A stretch of DNA of 18,752 bases from Clostridia bacterium (GCA_017416885.1 JAFQAM010000340.1:1-18752); one strand, 5' to 3'; counted from the first letter of the stretch, positions 1 to 6,308 are shown. Numbers and translations: made by a program. The notes: generated from the sequence alone by a model not told the origin.

Positions 1-549
1 AAAATCAAGTATATGTTCCCTAAGGCACACGCAGCAGCATATGTAATGTCTGCTATTCGTCTTGGATGGTATAAGGTCCATATGCCACTTGTTTTCTATT
101 GTGCATTCCTTAGCGTTGCTCCGGGTGGCTTTGAATCCTCGATGGTAGAGAAGGGAAAGCGCGGTGTTCTTGATAGAATTGCTGATATTGAAGCTAAGGG
201 AAATGATGCTACTCAAAAGGAAAAGGATATGATTACTGCACTCCAAATGGTATATGAGTGTCTTGCAAGAGGTATTGAATTTTTACCTGTTGATTTGATG
301 AAATCAGATTCTTTTAAGTTTTTACCTGAAAACGGTAAGATTAGAATGCCTTTTTCATCTATTGAAGGAATTGGTGAAAATGCCGCTATAAAAATCAAAG
401 AAGCCCGTGATAGCAATGAAATATTCTCAGTTGAGGATTTTCAACAAAAAACTATGCTTTCAAAGGCAGTAATGGAAACCTTAGAGGTTAACCATGTATT
501 TGATAATCTTGCAAAAACAAATCAGCTATCCATAACAGATTTACTATAA
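1..549 (+). CDS. polC: DNA polymerase III PolC-type alpha subunit, C-terminal part (5' end outside window)
   Basis: This is the 3' end of the replicative polymerase of low-GC Gram-positives. The frame is open from base 1 (Lys-Ile-Lys-Tyr precedes the first Met at 13), so the gene starts upstream of the window. The stretch KYMFPKAHAAAYV, followed by the IRLGWYKVHMPLVFYCAFLS segment, is the highly conserved C-terminal region of PolC-type enzymes. Further on, PFSSIEGIGENAAIKIKEAR is the helix-hairpin-helix-like segment of the PolC tail. The C-terminus (TNQLSITDLL) resembles the usual TNQLSLF end, which is thought to carry the beta-clamp-binding peptide, though here it is slightly longer. A strong terminator follows directly after the stop. 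Confidence 0.95.
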   Translation, partial: KIKYMFPKAHAAAYVMSAIRLGWYKVHMPLVFYCAFLSVAPGGFESSMVEKGKRGVLDRIADIEAKGNDATQKEKDMITALQMVYECLARGIEFLPVDLMKSDSFKFLPENGKIRMPFSSIEGIGENAAIKIKEARDSNEIFSVEDFQQKTMLSKAVMETLEVNHVFDNLAKTNQLSITDLL

Positions 550-550
550 A

Positions 551-585
551 AAATATCGGCGATTTTTTCGCCGATATTTTTATAT
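551..585. terminator. Bidirectional intrinsic terminator between polC and the ROK-like gene
   Basis: A perfect 12-bp stem (551-562 with 568-579, AAATATCGGCGA and its complement) has a T5 loop. It is flanked by T-rich sequence on the right and A-rich sequence on the left. It ends polC on the plus strand. Read on the minus strand it also gives a stem followed by U residues, right after the stop of the convergent ROK-like gene. Confidence 0.9.
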
Positions 586-1311
586 TAAGTCAGTTAATTT
601 ATTTAACGAATGCTTTTCAAGTGATAAAAATATTCCGTCATATAATTCTTTACAAAATGAGTATTCTTTGTCAAAATCTATGGCTTTATGTATAGTCTTT
701 TCACCTATACCGGGCTTTAGATAGTGTATGTGTGAATATAGAGACATTGCGTATTTGTTGTCAAGCTTAAATAGAATCGCTTTATCATCCTCTGATAAGC
801 AAGAAAGTATGATATTCTCCTTAGTCATTACCTTAGTACTCTTAGGCAACAGCTTAGCTGTTTCATCATCACATACTGCAAATACATCAACACAGTATTT
901 GCCAAAATTTCTGTTTTTCTTAAATCTGCCGTATAAAACCTTTAAATTATCCTTCATTGATAATCGAGGAATAATAACAAAATCAAATCTATCTACAACT
1001 CTGCCCTTAATATCAATAGATATACATCTGAATGTTCTTCCTACTTGCTCAAAAAACATAGTGTGATAATTATCCTCTATTCTATATAAATTGGTTCTTC
1101 TACCCGTTCTGCCCTCGGGCTCGGTTTCCATAACAATTAATCGTTTATTAAGTAGAGCTTGCGTTAAATTAATTGCAGTTACTTTTGAAATATTTAGATG
1201 CTTTGATAGCCCATCTAAGGAGTTAATTCCATCCTTAATTGCATTTAAAGCTAAAATTAAATTAATTTTTCTTTTATTTTCGTTGTTTTAAGTAATATTT
1301 ATATCAAGCAT
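580..1311 (-). CDS. ROK/NagC-like transcriptional regulator, interrupted by an in-frame TAA at codon 8
   Basis: From the ATG at 1311-1309, preceded by a strong GAGGTG Shine-Dalgarno five bases upstream, the frame reads seven codons (MLDINIT) and then TAA at 1290-1288. The same frame then stays open to the stop at 582-580. The part after the TAA holds a complete winged-helix domain: GLSKHLNISKVTAINLTQAL, a wing segment, then GRTGRR. This is the arrangement of ROK-family N-termini. A short actin-like portion follows (RCISIDIKGRVVDRF resembles the first ROK beta-hairpin), but I see no glucokinase catalytic motif, and about 243 codons is well below the usual 380-400 of ROK regulators. There is no ATG, GTG or TTG between the TAA and Met at 1131. 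A product starting at 1131 (183 residues) would lack most of the DNA-binding domain. It may be a recent pseudogene, a sequencing error (CAA to TAA) or an unusual translation event. ROK assignment is moderate. Confidence 0.6.
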
Positions 1312-1382
1312 TTAATCACCTCGTAATGATTATAAAGAAAAAAGTCATAAAAGTCAATATTTTCTTATTTAATGCTTGAAAT
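1301..1382. promoter_or_regulatory. Pair of inverted 16-bp operator-like motifs in the divergent ROK/ACP promoter region
   Basis: ATTTAATGCTTGAAAT on the plus strand (1367-1382) matches ATTAAATGCTTGATAT on the minus strand (1316-1301) at 14 of 16 positions. Each copy is itself a loose dyad with an ATTT/AAAT type of edge and a GC centre. The right copy covers the -35 box of the acyl carrier protein promoter and the left copy covers the start codon of the regulator. The minus-strand promoter sits between them. This fits a local operator for the adjacent regulator, but binding is inferred. Confidence 0.45.
1329..1357 (-). promoter_or_regulatory. Sigma-A promoter of the ROK-like gene
   Basis: On the minus strand TTGACT (1357-1352) and TATAAT (1334-1329) are separated by exactly 17 bases. 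They lie just upstream of the GAGGTG ribosome binding site and ATG at 1311. A near-consensus promoter argues that the gene is, or was until recently, expressed. Confidence 0.8.
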
Positions 1383-1404
1383 TAATTAATGAAAAGTATA
1401 TAAT
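1376..1404 (+). promoter_or_regulatory. Sigma-A promoter of the acyl carrier protein gene
   Basis: TTGAAA (1376-1381) and TATAAT (1399-1404) have a 17-base spacer. The GGAGG ribosome binding site at 1421-1425 and the ATG at 1432 follow. Confidence 0.85.
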
Positions 1405-1431
1405 TGTAATAGAAAATTTTGGAGGTTTTAT

Positions 1432-1656
1432 ATGCTAAACAGAATTTTAAATATTATTTCTGATTATGTTGATGTGCCAAGAGAATCCTATAATGAGGAT
1501 ACAAATATATTTGATTTAGGTGTTGACTCTCTTAGAATGCTGAAAATTATTATGGATATTGAAGTGTTTTATAATGTAAAATTTGAGGATAGAGAGATAG
1601 TTGACATCAAATGTGCATCAGAAATTGAAAAATTTATTTTAGAAAAAAGAGCCTAA
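1432..1656 (+). CDS. Stand-alone acyl carrier protein
   Basis: A 74-residue acidic protein of the size and pattern of acyl carrier proteins. The phosphopantetheine attachment motif is LGVDSLRML, with Ser33 as the modified residue. Helix 3 is represented by KFEDREIVDIKCASEIEKFI. The start at 1432 has GGAGG six bases upstream. It is monocistronic: own promoter, own terminator (1669-1697), and no ketosynthase, adenylation or dlt genes nearby, so its partner enzymes cannot be read from this window. It is divergent from the ROK-like gene. It may be an accessory ACP rather than the main fatty-acid ACP, which is normally encoded with fatty acid or phosphate acyltransferase genes. Family assignment is firm; the pathway is not known. 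Confidence 0.9.
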   Translation: MLNRILNIISDYVDVPRESYNEDTNIFDLGVDSLRMLKIIMDIEVFYNVKFEDREIVDIKCASEIEKFILEKRA

Positions 1657-1668
1657 TTTAGACACTTG

Positions 1669-1697
1669 TCGCACTGTTTTTTTACAGTGCGATTTTT
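1669..1697 (+). terminator. Intrinsic terminator after the acyl carrier protein gene
   Basis: A 9-bp perfect stem TCGCACTGT / ACAGTGCGA (1669-1677 with 1684-1692), a T6 loop, and a run of T residues (1693-1697). Confidence 0.88.
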
Positions 1698-1708
1698 AAC
1701 GAAAAAAT

Positions 1709-1751
1709 TTTGTCAAATACTGTTGACAAACATATTAGACAAGTGTATAAT
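1709..1751 (+). promoter_or_regulatory. Promoter and overlapping palindromic operator of the BlaI-type repressor
   Basis: TTGACA (1723-1728) and TATAAT (1746-1751) with a 17-base spacer form a full-consensus sigma-A promoter. A perfect inverted repeat TTTGTCAA-N6-TTGACAAA (1709-1730) covers the -35 box, the position expected for an autorepressor site. A further AGACAAG lies in the spacer. It differs from the TACA...TGTA type of operator known for staphylococcal BlaI/MecI. The promoter is clear; the operator role is inferred. Confidence 0.7.
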
Positions 1752-1784
1752 ATAAGAGCGTCACTACAAAGAAAGGAACAAGAC

Positions 1785-2162
1785 ATGGACAATGTAAGAA
1801 GGTTACCGGATGCGGAATTTGACGTGATGAACGTCTTATGGGATTGCAATGTGTCACCGGTAAATACTGCTTATCTTATGGAAAATGTCGGGAAGCAAAA
1901 GGGCTGGAAGGCACCCACCCTGATTTCATTTCTTTCAAGATTAGAGGAAAGAGGCTTTATCCATTCTGAGAAAAAGGGGAAAGAACGATACTATTACGCT
2001 GATGCTGTAAAAGAGGAATACATAAGAGGCGTAACACTTGATTTTTTATCAAGATATCACTCAGGATCATTTGTTAAAATGATGGATTTAATGTATGGCA
2101 AGAACTCAATGTCCTCACACGATCTTGATGAAATGCTTAAATGGCTACAGGAGCAATATTAA
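1785..2162 (+). CDS. BlaI/MecI/CopY-family transcriptional repressor
   Basis: A 125-residue winged-helix repressor. The N-terminus reads LPDAEFDVMNVLWDC, the family's typical first helix. It is followed by the recognition region WKAPTLISFLSRLEERGFI and the wing KKGKERYYYADAVKEEYI, all hallmarks of the BlaI/MecI/CopY (penicillinase repressor) family. The C-terminal third is the usual helical dimerisation part. I place the start at 1785, with AAAGGA seven bases upstream; the in-frame ATG at 1710 lies upstream of the promoter's -10 box and cannot be on the transcript. No BlaR1/M56 protease, beta-lactamase or copper ATPase gene is adjacent, so the inducer and targets are not visible. The palindrome over its own promoter suggests autoregulation. 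Confidence 0.88.
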   Translation: MDNVRRLPDAEFDVMNVLWDCNVSPVNTAYLMENVGKQKGWKAPTLISFLSRLEERGFIHSEKKGKERYYYADAVKEEYIRGVTLDFLSRYHSGSFVKMMDLMYGKNSMSSHDLDEMLKWLQEQY

Positions 2163-2193
2163 TAAGCTTGCTTCCGATGTTTTGCTATGAAAC

Positions 2194-2234
2194 TCATTTC
2201 CAACAAAAAAGAGAGGAATTTTTGTTGGAAATGA
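2194..2234. repeat. Long perfect hairpin with flanking 10-bp direct repeats
   Basis: Bases 2194-2209 and 2219-2234 are a perfect 16-bp inverted repeat (TCATTTCCAACAAAAA and its complement) around a purine-rich 9-base loop, AGAGAGGAA. The decamer AAACTCATTT occurs at 2190-2199 and again at 2240-2249. There is no T-run after the stem, so it is not a standard terminator; the terminator is the next element. It could be a 3' UTR structure of the repressor mRNA or a remnant of a small palindromic repeat. Confidence 0.55.
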
Positions 2235-2254
2235 CTTTCAAACTCATTTATTTT

Positions 2255-2278
2255 AAAGAGCAAATTTGCTCTTTTTTT
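2255..2278 (+). terminator. Intrinsic terminator after the BlaI-type gene
   Basis: AAAGAGCAAATTTGCTCTTT (2255-2274) is a perfect palindrome that folds with a small A/T loop and runs into T7. Confidence 0.8.
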
Positions 2279-2307
2279 ATTTTTCTATTTATTTTTTAAT
2301 AAAAGTG

Positions 2308-2316
2308 TGATACAAT
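2308..2316 (+). promoter_or_regulatory. Probable extended -10 promoter of ispD-ispF
   Basis: TGATACAAT (2308-2316) is an extended -10 element with a weak -35 (TTTATT at 2288-2293, 17-base spacer). It lies after the terminator and 15 bases before the AAGGAGG ribosome binding site at 2331-2337. Confidence 0.5.
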
Positions 2317-2345
2317 AGTAAATATTAATCAAGGAGGACAAATTT

Positions 2346-3092
2346 ATGGGATTATTTTCAAAACTTTCTAATGCAATGAATAATTTAAAAAACGGATTTG
2401 TTTCTGCGATTATTTTATGTGCAGGTGCATCAACAAGATTTGATAACGAGGGCAAAAGCAAGCAGCTTGCTGAAATTAACGGAATATCTGTAATAGAAAG
2501 AACATTAAACACCTTTGAGGAGTGTTCATCAATAAATGAAATCGTTTTAGTAGTACGCAAGGAAGATGCAGAAAGCTACAAAACCTTTGTTTATGATAAA
2601 GGCTTTAAAAAGGTAAAATGTATTGTTACAGGTGGCGCTACTCGCCAATCCTCCGCATTAAGAGGATTTAAATATATATCAAAAAAGGCGAAATATGTTG
2701 CCATTCACGACGGCGCAAGATGCTTAGTAACTCAAGAAATTATAAACAAGGTGCTAAAGGAAGCTGTTAAAAATGGAATTGCCACATCTGCATCAAAGGT
2801 TACTGATACAGTAAAACTATCAAACAAGGATGGTTTCATTGAGAAAACGCTTGATAGAAGCTATATGTGGAATGTACAAACACCACAAATTTTTGAATAT
2901 AAGAAATATCAAATATCTGCGTATAAATCAAAGCAAGATGGCTTTGAGGCTACTGATGACTGTATGCTTGCTGAATATGTGGGATTTAAGGTTAAATTAG
3001 TTGATACGGGTAATGAGAATATTAAAATAACAGTTAAAGATGACATAAAAAGAGCAGAAGCGATTCTTGCTTCACGAGGTGATAATCAATGA
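2346..3092 (+). CDS. ispD: 2-C-methyl-D-erythritol 4-phosphate cytidylyltransferase
   Basis: Third enzyme of the MEP isoprenoid pathway: it couples CTP to MEP to give CDP-methylerythritol in the cytoplasm. The nucleotide-binding signature is AIILCAGASTRF (residues 21-32) with KSKQ (37-40). Then come GGATRQSSALRG (96-107), HDGAR (121-125), TDTVK (153-157), QTPQIF (178-183) and TDD (203-205), all diagnostic of IspD. AAGGAGG lies eight bases upstream of ATG 2346, so this start is well supported. It adds about 17 residues (MGLFSKLSNAMNNLKNG) before the usual beginning of the fold; Leu, Phe, Leu, Met and Leu recur every three to four residues, as in an amphipathic helix. The stop overlaps the ispF start (ATGA), so the two are translationally coupled. 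Confidence 0.95.
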   Translation: MGLFSKLSNAMNNLKNGFVSAIILCAGASTRFDNEGKSKQLAEINGISVIERTLNTFEECSSINEIVLVVRKEDAESYKTFVYDKGFKKVKCIVTGGATRQSSALRGFKYISKKAKYVAIHDGARCLVTQEIINKVLKEAVKNGIATSASKVTDTVKLSNKDGFIEKTLDRSYMWNVQTPQIFEYKKYQISAYKSKQDGFEATDDCMLAEYVGFKVKLVDTGNENIKITVKDDIKRAEAILASRGDNQ

Positions 3093-3565
3093 GAATAGGT
3101 CACGGCTATGATGTACACAAATTTACAGAGGGCGACCATATAATTATTGGCGGTGTTAAAATACCGTTTGAGAAAAAATTGGAGGCTCATTCTGACGGTG
3201 ATGTATTAGCGCACGCGATTGCTGATTCACTTTTAGGAGCTTGCGGGGAAAGGGATATAGGTTATTTTTTTCCTGACACAGATATTAAATATAAAAACGC
3301 AAATAGCTTAGATTTACTGTCAAATGTTAAGAAAATTATTTCTGATAAGGGCTATGACATATGTAATATTGATTCAACAATAATCGCCCAAGCGCCTAAA
3401 ATGGCGCCTCATATCGAGAGTATGAGAGTAAATTTAGCTAATGCATTAGAAATAAATGTAGATGACATAAATGTTAAAGCAACAACCGAGGAAAAGCTTG
3501 GATTTACCGGAAGAAAGGAAGGCATAGCCGCTCACGCGGTATGCTTATTAAAGAGAAAAGCATAG
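3089..3565 (+). CDS. ispF: 2-C-methyl-D-erythritol 2,4-cyclodiphosphate synthase
   Basis: IspF cyclises CDP-ME 2-phosphate to MEcPP, releasing CMP; the family acts as a homotrimer with zinc. Residues 1-10 read MRIGHGYDVH, giving the DxH zinc ligands Asp8 and His10. His42 in HSDGDVLAHA is the third ligand. ERDIGYFFPDTD and the C-terminal TTEEKLGFTGRKEGIAAHAV are also family signatures. Its 158 residues are the normal length. The four-base overlap with ispD indicates one operon; ispE is not present here. Confidence 0.96.
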   Translation: MRIGHGYDVHKFTEGDHIIIGGVKIPFEKKLEAHSDGDVLAHAIADSLLGACGERDIGYFFPDTDIKYKNANSLDLLSNVKKIISDKGYDICNIDSTIIAQAPKMAPHIESMRVNLANALEINVDDINVKATTEEKLGFTGRKEGIAAHAVCLLKRKA

Positions 3566-3692
3566 GATTTTAATGCATACATCTTATATTTTATTGTCTT
3601 TTCCTATGCAATTCTCTGAGACTTACTCCTTATTATATTATACATTTATATTTAAATTGACACAAAAACTTATTATTTGACAAGAGGTAAAA

Positions 3693-4349
3693 ATGAAGAC
3701 ACTTGCTCCATCAATTTTAGCTGCTGATATGCTAAATTTAGGAAAAGAAATTGAAAAAATTGAAGCATCTGATTCAAAATATGTACATATAGATGTTATG
3801 GATGGTATGTTTGTGCCGAACATAAGCTTCGGTGTGCCTATAATTTCATCTGTTAGAAAAAAGACTAATTTGGTGCTTGATGTTCATGCAATGATTGTTG
3901 AGCCAGACCGATATATTGATGAGTTTATTAAGTGTGGTGCTGATATTATAACATTTCACTTTGAAGCTCTTGACCATAACAGAATTTTAAATGCAATAGA
4001 AAAAATTCATAAAGCTAATAAAAAGGTAGGAATATCAATAAAGCCAAATACGCCAGCAAGCGAGATTTACAAATATATAGAGCTTTTAGATATGGTGCTT
4101 GTAATGACTGTAGAACCGGGCTTTGGCGGACAAAGCTTTATGTATGATATGATGGAAAAGGTAACATCTATAAGAGAATATGCAAATAAACTCGGCAAAA
4201 ATGTTGACATTCAGGTTGATGGCGGCATAAATGACCAAACAATTAAGATTGCTAATGACGCGGGAGCGAATATTTTTGTTTTAGGAACAGCATTTTTTAA
4301 AAGCGAAAAGCTTCTTAAAATAGAAGATTTATTGAACAATGAAAAGTAA
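3693..4349 (+). CDS. rpe: Ribulose-phosphate 3-epimerase
   Basis: Interconverts ribulose 5-phosphate and xylulose 5-phosphate in the pentose phosphate pathway. It is a TIM barrel of 218 residues, the usual length. Seen motifs are APSILAAD (5-12), VHIDVMDGMFVPNISFG (His32 and Asp34 as metal ligands, Asp37 nearby), DVHAMI with His65, MTVEPGFGGQSF and QVDGGI with the second catalytic Asp, then LGTAFF. The usual HLM is HAM here. An AAGAGG ribosome binding site precedes ATG 3693. The 127 bases after ispF hold no clear -35/-10 pair with correct spacing, so it may be read from the isp promoter. Outside cell-wall or rsgA-prkC contexts, the next gene (vanZ-like) gives no functional hint. Confidence 0.96.
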   Translation: MKTLAPSILAADMLNLGKEIEKIEASDSKYVHIDVMDGMFVPNISFGVPIISSVRKKTNLVLDVHAMIVEPDRYIDEFIKCGADIITFHFEALDHNRILNAIEKIHKANKKVGISIKPNTPASEIYKYIELLDMVLVMTVEPGFGGQSFMYDMMEKVTSIREYANKLGKNVDIQVDGGINDQTIKIANDAGANIFVLGTAFFKSEKLLKIEDLLNNEK

Positions 4350-4830
4350 AATAGCAATTATAGTAGCATCTTGGCTAATGGTTTTGGCTACAATGATAAT
4401 TATTTTTAATTTCTCTGCTGAAACTGCCGAAGAATCAACACAGACAAGCGGTGGAGTAATTAAAGATATTTTAGAAACCGTTTTACCTGAAGAAGAAATA
4501 ACTGATGAGGTTGTAAAAAAATTTCAGCTACCTATAAGAAAAATAGCGCATTTTTGCATATTTATGCTTTTAGGCTTTTGCTTTGCTAACGCATTTAAGA
4601 ATTCTTTAAAATTCAAACAAATATTTAACTATGTATTATCTTTCGCTTCGGTTATTTTATACGCAAGCCTTGATGAATTTCACCAAAGCTTTGTTGCAAA
4701 TAGAGGACCTTCTATAAAGGATGTTTTAATCGACGCATCTGGCGGTTTTGCCGGTATTTTGATTTTTATTTTAATGATATATGTTTTTAATATATTTAAA
4801 AACAAAACAACTAAAAAGGGCAGAGAATGA
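4339..4830 (+). CDS. VanZ family membrane protein
   Basis: A 163-residue protein with about four hydrophobic segments (roughly residues 5-24, 68-88, 96-112 and 134-155). The VanZ signature is seen as IRKIAHFCIFMLLGF before the second segment and YASLDEFHQSFVANRGPSIKD between the third and fourth, followed by DASGGFAG. VanZ relatives include the teicoplanin-resistance accessory protein, but most chromosomal members have no assigned function, so resistance should not be inferred. The gene starts 11 bases inside rpe and has no strong ribosome binding site, consistent with translational coupling. A terminator overlaps its stop codon. Confidence 0.85.
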   Translation: MKSKIAIIVASWLMVLATMIIIFNFSAETAEESTQTSGGVIKDILETVLPEEEITDEVVKKFQLPIRKIAHFCIFMLLGFCFANAFKNSLKFKQIFNYVLSFASVILYASLDEFHQSFVANRGPSIKDVLIDASGGFAGILIFILMIYVFNIFKNKTTKKGRE

Positions 4831-4846
4831 TTCTTTGCCCTTATTT
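4816..4846. terminator. Bidirectional terminator between vanZ-like gene and the minus-strand desulfurase gene
   Basis: AAGGGCAGAGAA (4816-4827) pairs with TTCTTTGCCCTT (4831-4842) with one wobble and a 3-base loop. It is flanked by A5 on the left and TATTTT on the right. The convergent genes end on either side of the loop. Confidence 0.8.
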
Positions 4847-5980
4847 TATATATTGCTTTTCGATATCTCTTATTGCTTCATAAGCGGAATAAATATCATT
4901 TTTACTGTTAAAAGCTCCTATTCCTATGCGAACAGCACCGTCATTGCCTGTATTTAAAATTCTATGACCTAAGGGCGAGCAATGAAAGCCGCTTCTTACA
5001 CATATTCCTCTTTTGCTTAACTCGTTTGCTACCACGCTTGAAGGCAAATTATTTATATTAAAGCACATGGTATTGCCCGAATAGTCATTCATTTTATATA
5101 ATTTAATATGCTCATCATTTTTTAGTAAGTCATAAAGTATATTGTATAAGCCTTCCTCGTATATTCGAAGCTTAGTAATATTTTTTGCTTTAAGCCATTT
5201 TAAAGCCTCGTTTAAGCCAACTATTGCAGGAGTTGATAAAGTACCTGCCTCGTATGCCTCCGGTAAAAAATCAGGCATTTGTAGCTCTAAAGAATTTATT
5301 CCTGTTCCGCCCTCAATAATGCTTCTGCCTACATAATCGTTTCCAAATATAATAGCGCCAACGCCCTGAGGACCGTATAGCCCCTTATGCCCTGGAATGC
5401 ATAAAGCATCAATATTCATTTTTTTAACTGAAATATTATGAATTCCTGCACTTTGCGCACCATCAACTATAAAAGTTATATTATGCTCTTTACATAATCT
5501 ACCGATTTTTTCAATTGGCAAGCGTCTTTCTCCAACATTTGATACATGTGTGCAAATTAGCATAGATGTATTTTTCTGCAATAATGAGTTTATATTATTT
5601 AATATATCATCATCGCTACCATTTGTAGAGAAAATACTGTATGTGCAAAGCTTTTGCTCCTCGCATTTTGAAATTGGTCTTAAAACAGAGTTATGCTCAA
5701 TATCACTTATTAAAATATGAGAAGAGTATTTTAGTAATGATTTAATAGCAATATTTAATGCATATGTGGTATTGTAGGTGAAAACAACATTTTCACTCTC
5801 TGCATCAAAAAGCTCAGCTAAAAGCTCTCGTGTTTCAAATATTTTTTCTGCACTTTTAATTGAATAGTAATGAGCGCTTCTGCCGGGATTTCCACAGTAG
5901 CTTCGCATACATTCAGCCATTTCCCTTATCACTGATGGTGGTTTTGGAAATGTAGTTGCAGCATTATCAAGATAAATCAT
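4841..5980 (-). CDS. Cysteine desulfurase-like class V aminotransferase
   Basis: A PLP enzyme of 379 residues in the NifS/SufS-like group. It starts MIYLDNAATTFPKPPSV and matches the subgroup of desulfurase-family proteins found in anaerobic Firmicutes (the TIGR01977 type). Seen active-site residues are His96 (IEHNS), Asp173 and Gln176 (DGAQS), the PLP lysine Lys199 in PGHKGLYGPQG, and the candidate persulfide Cys334 in VRSGFHCSPLGH. All elements needed for sulfur (or selenium) release from cysteine (or selenocysteine) appear present. No iscU or sufU scaffold is adjacent, so a general Fe-S role is not shown. It lies 11 bases after the DUF3343 gene with an AAAAGGA ribosome binding site, so the two are co-transcribed. 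Exact substrate is not determinable. Confidence 0.9.
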   Translation of the reverse strand: MIYLDNAATTFPKPPSVIREMAECMRSYCGNPGRSAHYYSIKSAEKIFETRELLAELFDAESENVVFTYNTTYALNIAIKSLLKYSSHILISDIEHNSVLRPISKCEEQKLCTYSIFSTNGSDDDILNNINSLLQKNTSMLICTHVSNVGERRLPIEKIGRLCKEHNITFIVDGAQSAGIHNISVKKMNIDALCIPGHKGLYGPQGVGAIIFGNDYVGRSIIEGGTGINSLELQMPDFLPEAYEAGTLSTPAIVGLNEALKWLKAKNITKLRIYEEGLYNILYDLLKNDEHIKLYKMNDYSGNTMCFNINNLPSSVVANELSKRGICVRSGFHCSPLGHRILNTGNDGAVRIGIGAFNSKNDIYSAYEAIRDIEKQYIK

Positions 5981-5991
5981 AAATTTTCCTT

Positions 5992-6207
5992 TTATAACCT
6001 AAAAATTTCTGTATATTTAACTCTATTTTGCTTTAAGACATTCTCAACCGAGTAAATGTTAATACAGTCAAATTTAATACCATATGCACAGCCTCTTTTT
6101 GTCATATGAGGCACAAGCTTTATTATTTCACATTCAATAAATGCTTCATTTAATACTTTTTTTGCCTTTAATGCTATGGTCATTGATCTCAAGGAAGCAA
6201 CACACAT
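5992..6207 (-). CDS. DUF3343 (putative Se/S carrier-like) small protein
   Basis: A 71-residue protein with the DUF3343 pattern: an N-terminal strand, SMTIALKAKKVLNEAFIECEII, and a later basic-Gly-Cys segment, MTKRGCAYGIKFDC. The conserved Cys is in RGCAYGI, with a second in FDC. Family members are described as putative sulfur/selenium carrier-like proteins and are often next to cysteine desulfurases, as here. GGGGGA lies eight bases upstream of the ATG (6207-6205). A TATAAT at 6245-6240 could be its -10 box, but I see no good -35. The likely job, inferred from the neighbour, is to accept or present sulfur or selenium from the desulfurase. Confidence 0.75.
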   Translation of the reverse strand: MCVASLRSMTIALKAKKVLNEAFIECEIIKLVPHMTKRGCAYGIKFDCINIYSVENVLKQNRVKYTEIFRL

Positions 6208-6270
6208 ATAAATTGTCCCCCTTTTTATAAGAATGTCTAATTATATACTATGCAAAAAAATATTATATGA

Positions 6271-6301
6271 TAAAAGCAGCCGCAATAAAATGCGACTGCT
6301 T
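6271..6301 (-). terminator. Intrinsic terminator of mgtE
   Basis: An 11-bp stem (6291-6301 with 6274-6284) has a 6-base loop and is followed on the minus strand by TTTTA. The one non-Watson-Crick position is a G-U wobble in the minus-strand RNA but a C-A mismatch in the plus-strand RNA, so it fits the mgtE transcript. Confidence 0.75.
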
Positions 6302-6308
6302 TAAATTT

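Noticed and set aside
1288..1290. TAA recoded as a sense codon in this organism
   Set aside because: TAA ends many intact genes in the window (polC, ACP, era-ybeY junction, rhaB, rhaA), so it is a normal stop.
1710..1784. Longer start for the BlaI-type repressor (25 extra residues from ATG 1710)
   Set aside because: The -35 and -10 boxes lie inside that stretch, and AAAGGA sits seven bases before the ATG at 1785, where homology begins.
2222..2297. Small hydrophobic ORF from TTG/ATG after the 2194-2234 hairpin, as a type I toxin-like peptide
   Set aside because: It runs through the intrinsic terminator at 2255-2278, and its apparent ribosome binding site is simply the hairpin loop; no antisense promoter evident.
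3560..3609. GCATAGGA / TCCTATGC inverted repeat after ispF as a terminator
   Set aside because: Only an 8-bp stem with a loop of about 34 bases and no T-run behind it; too weak to call.
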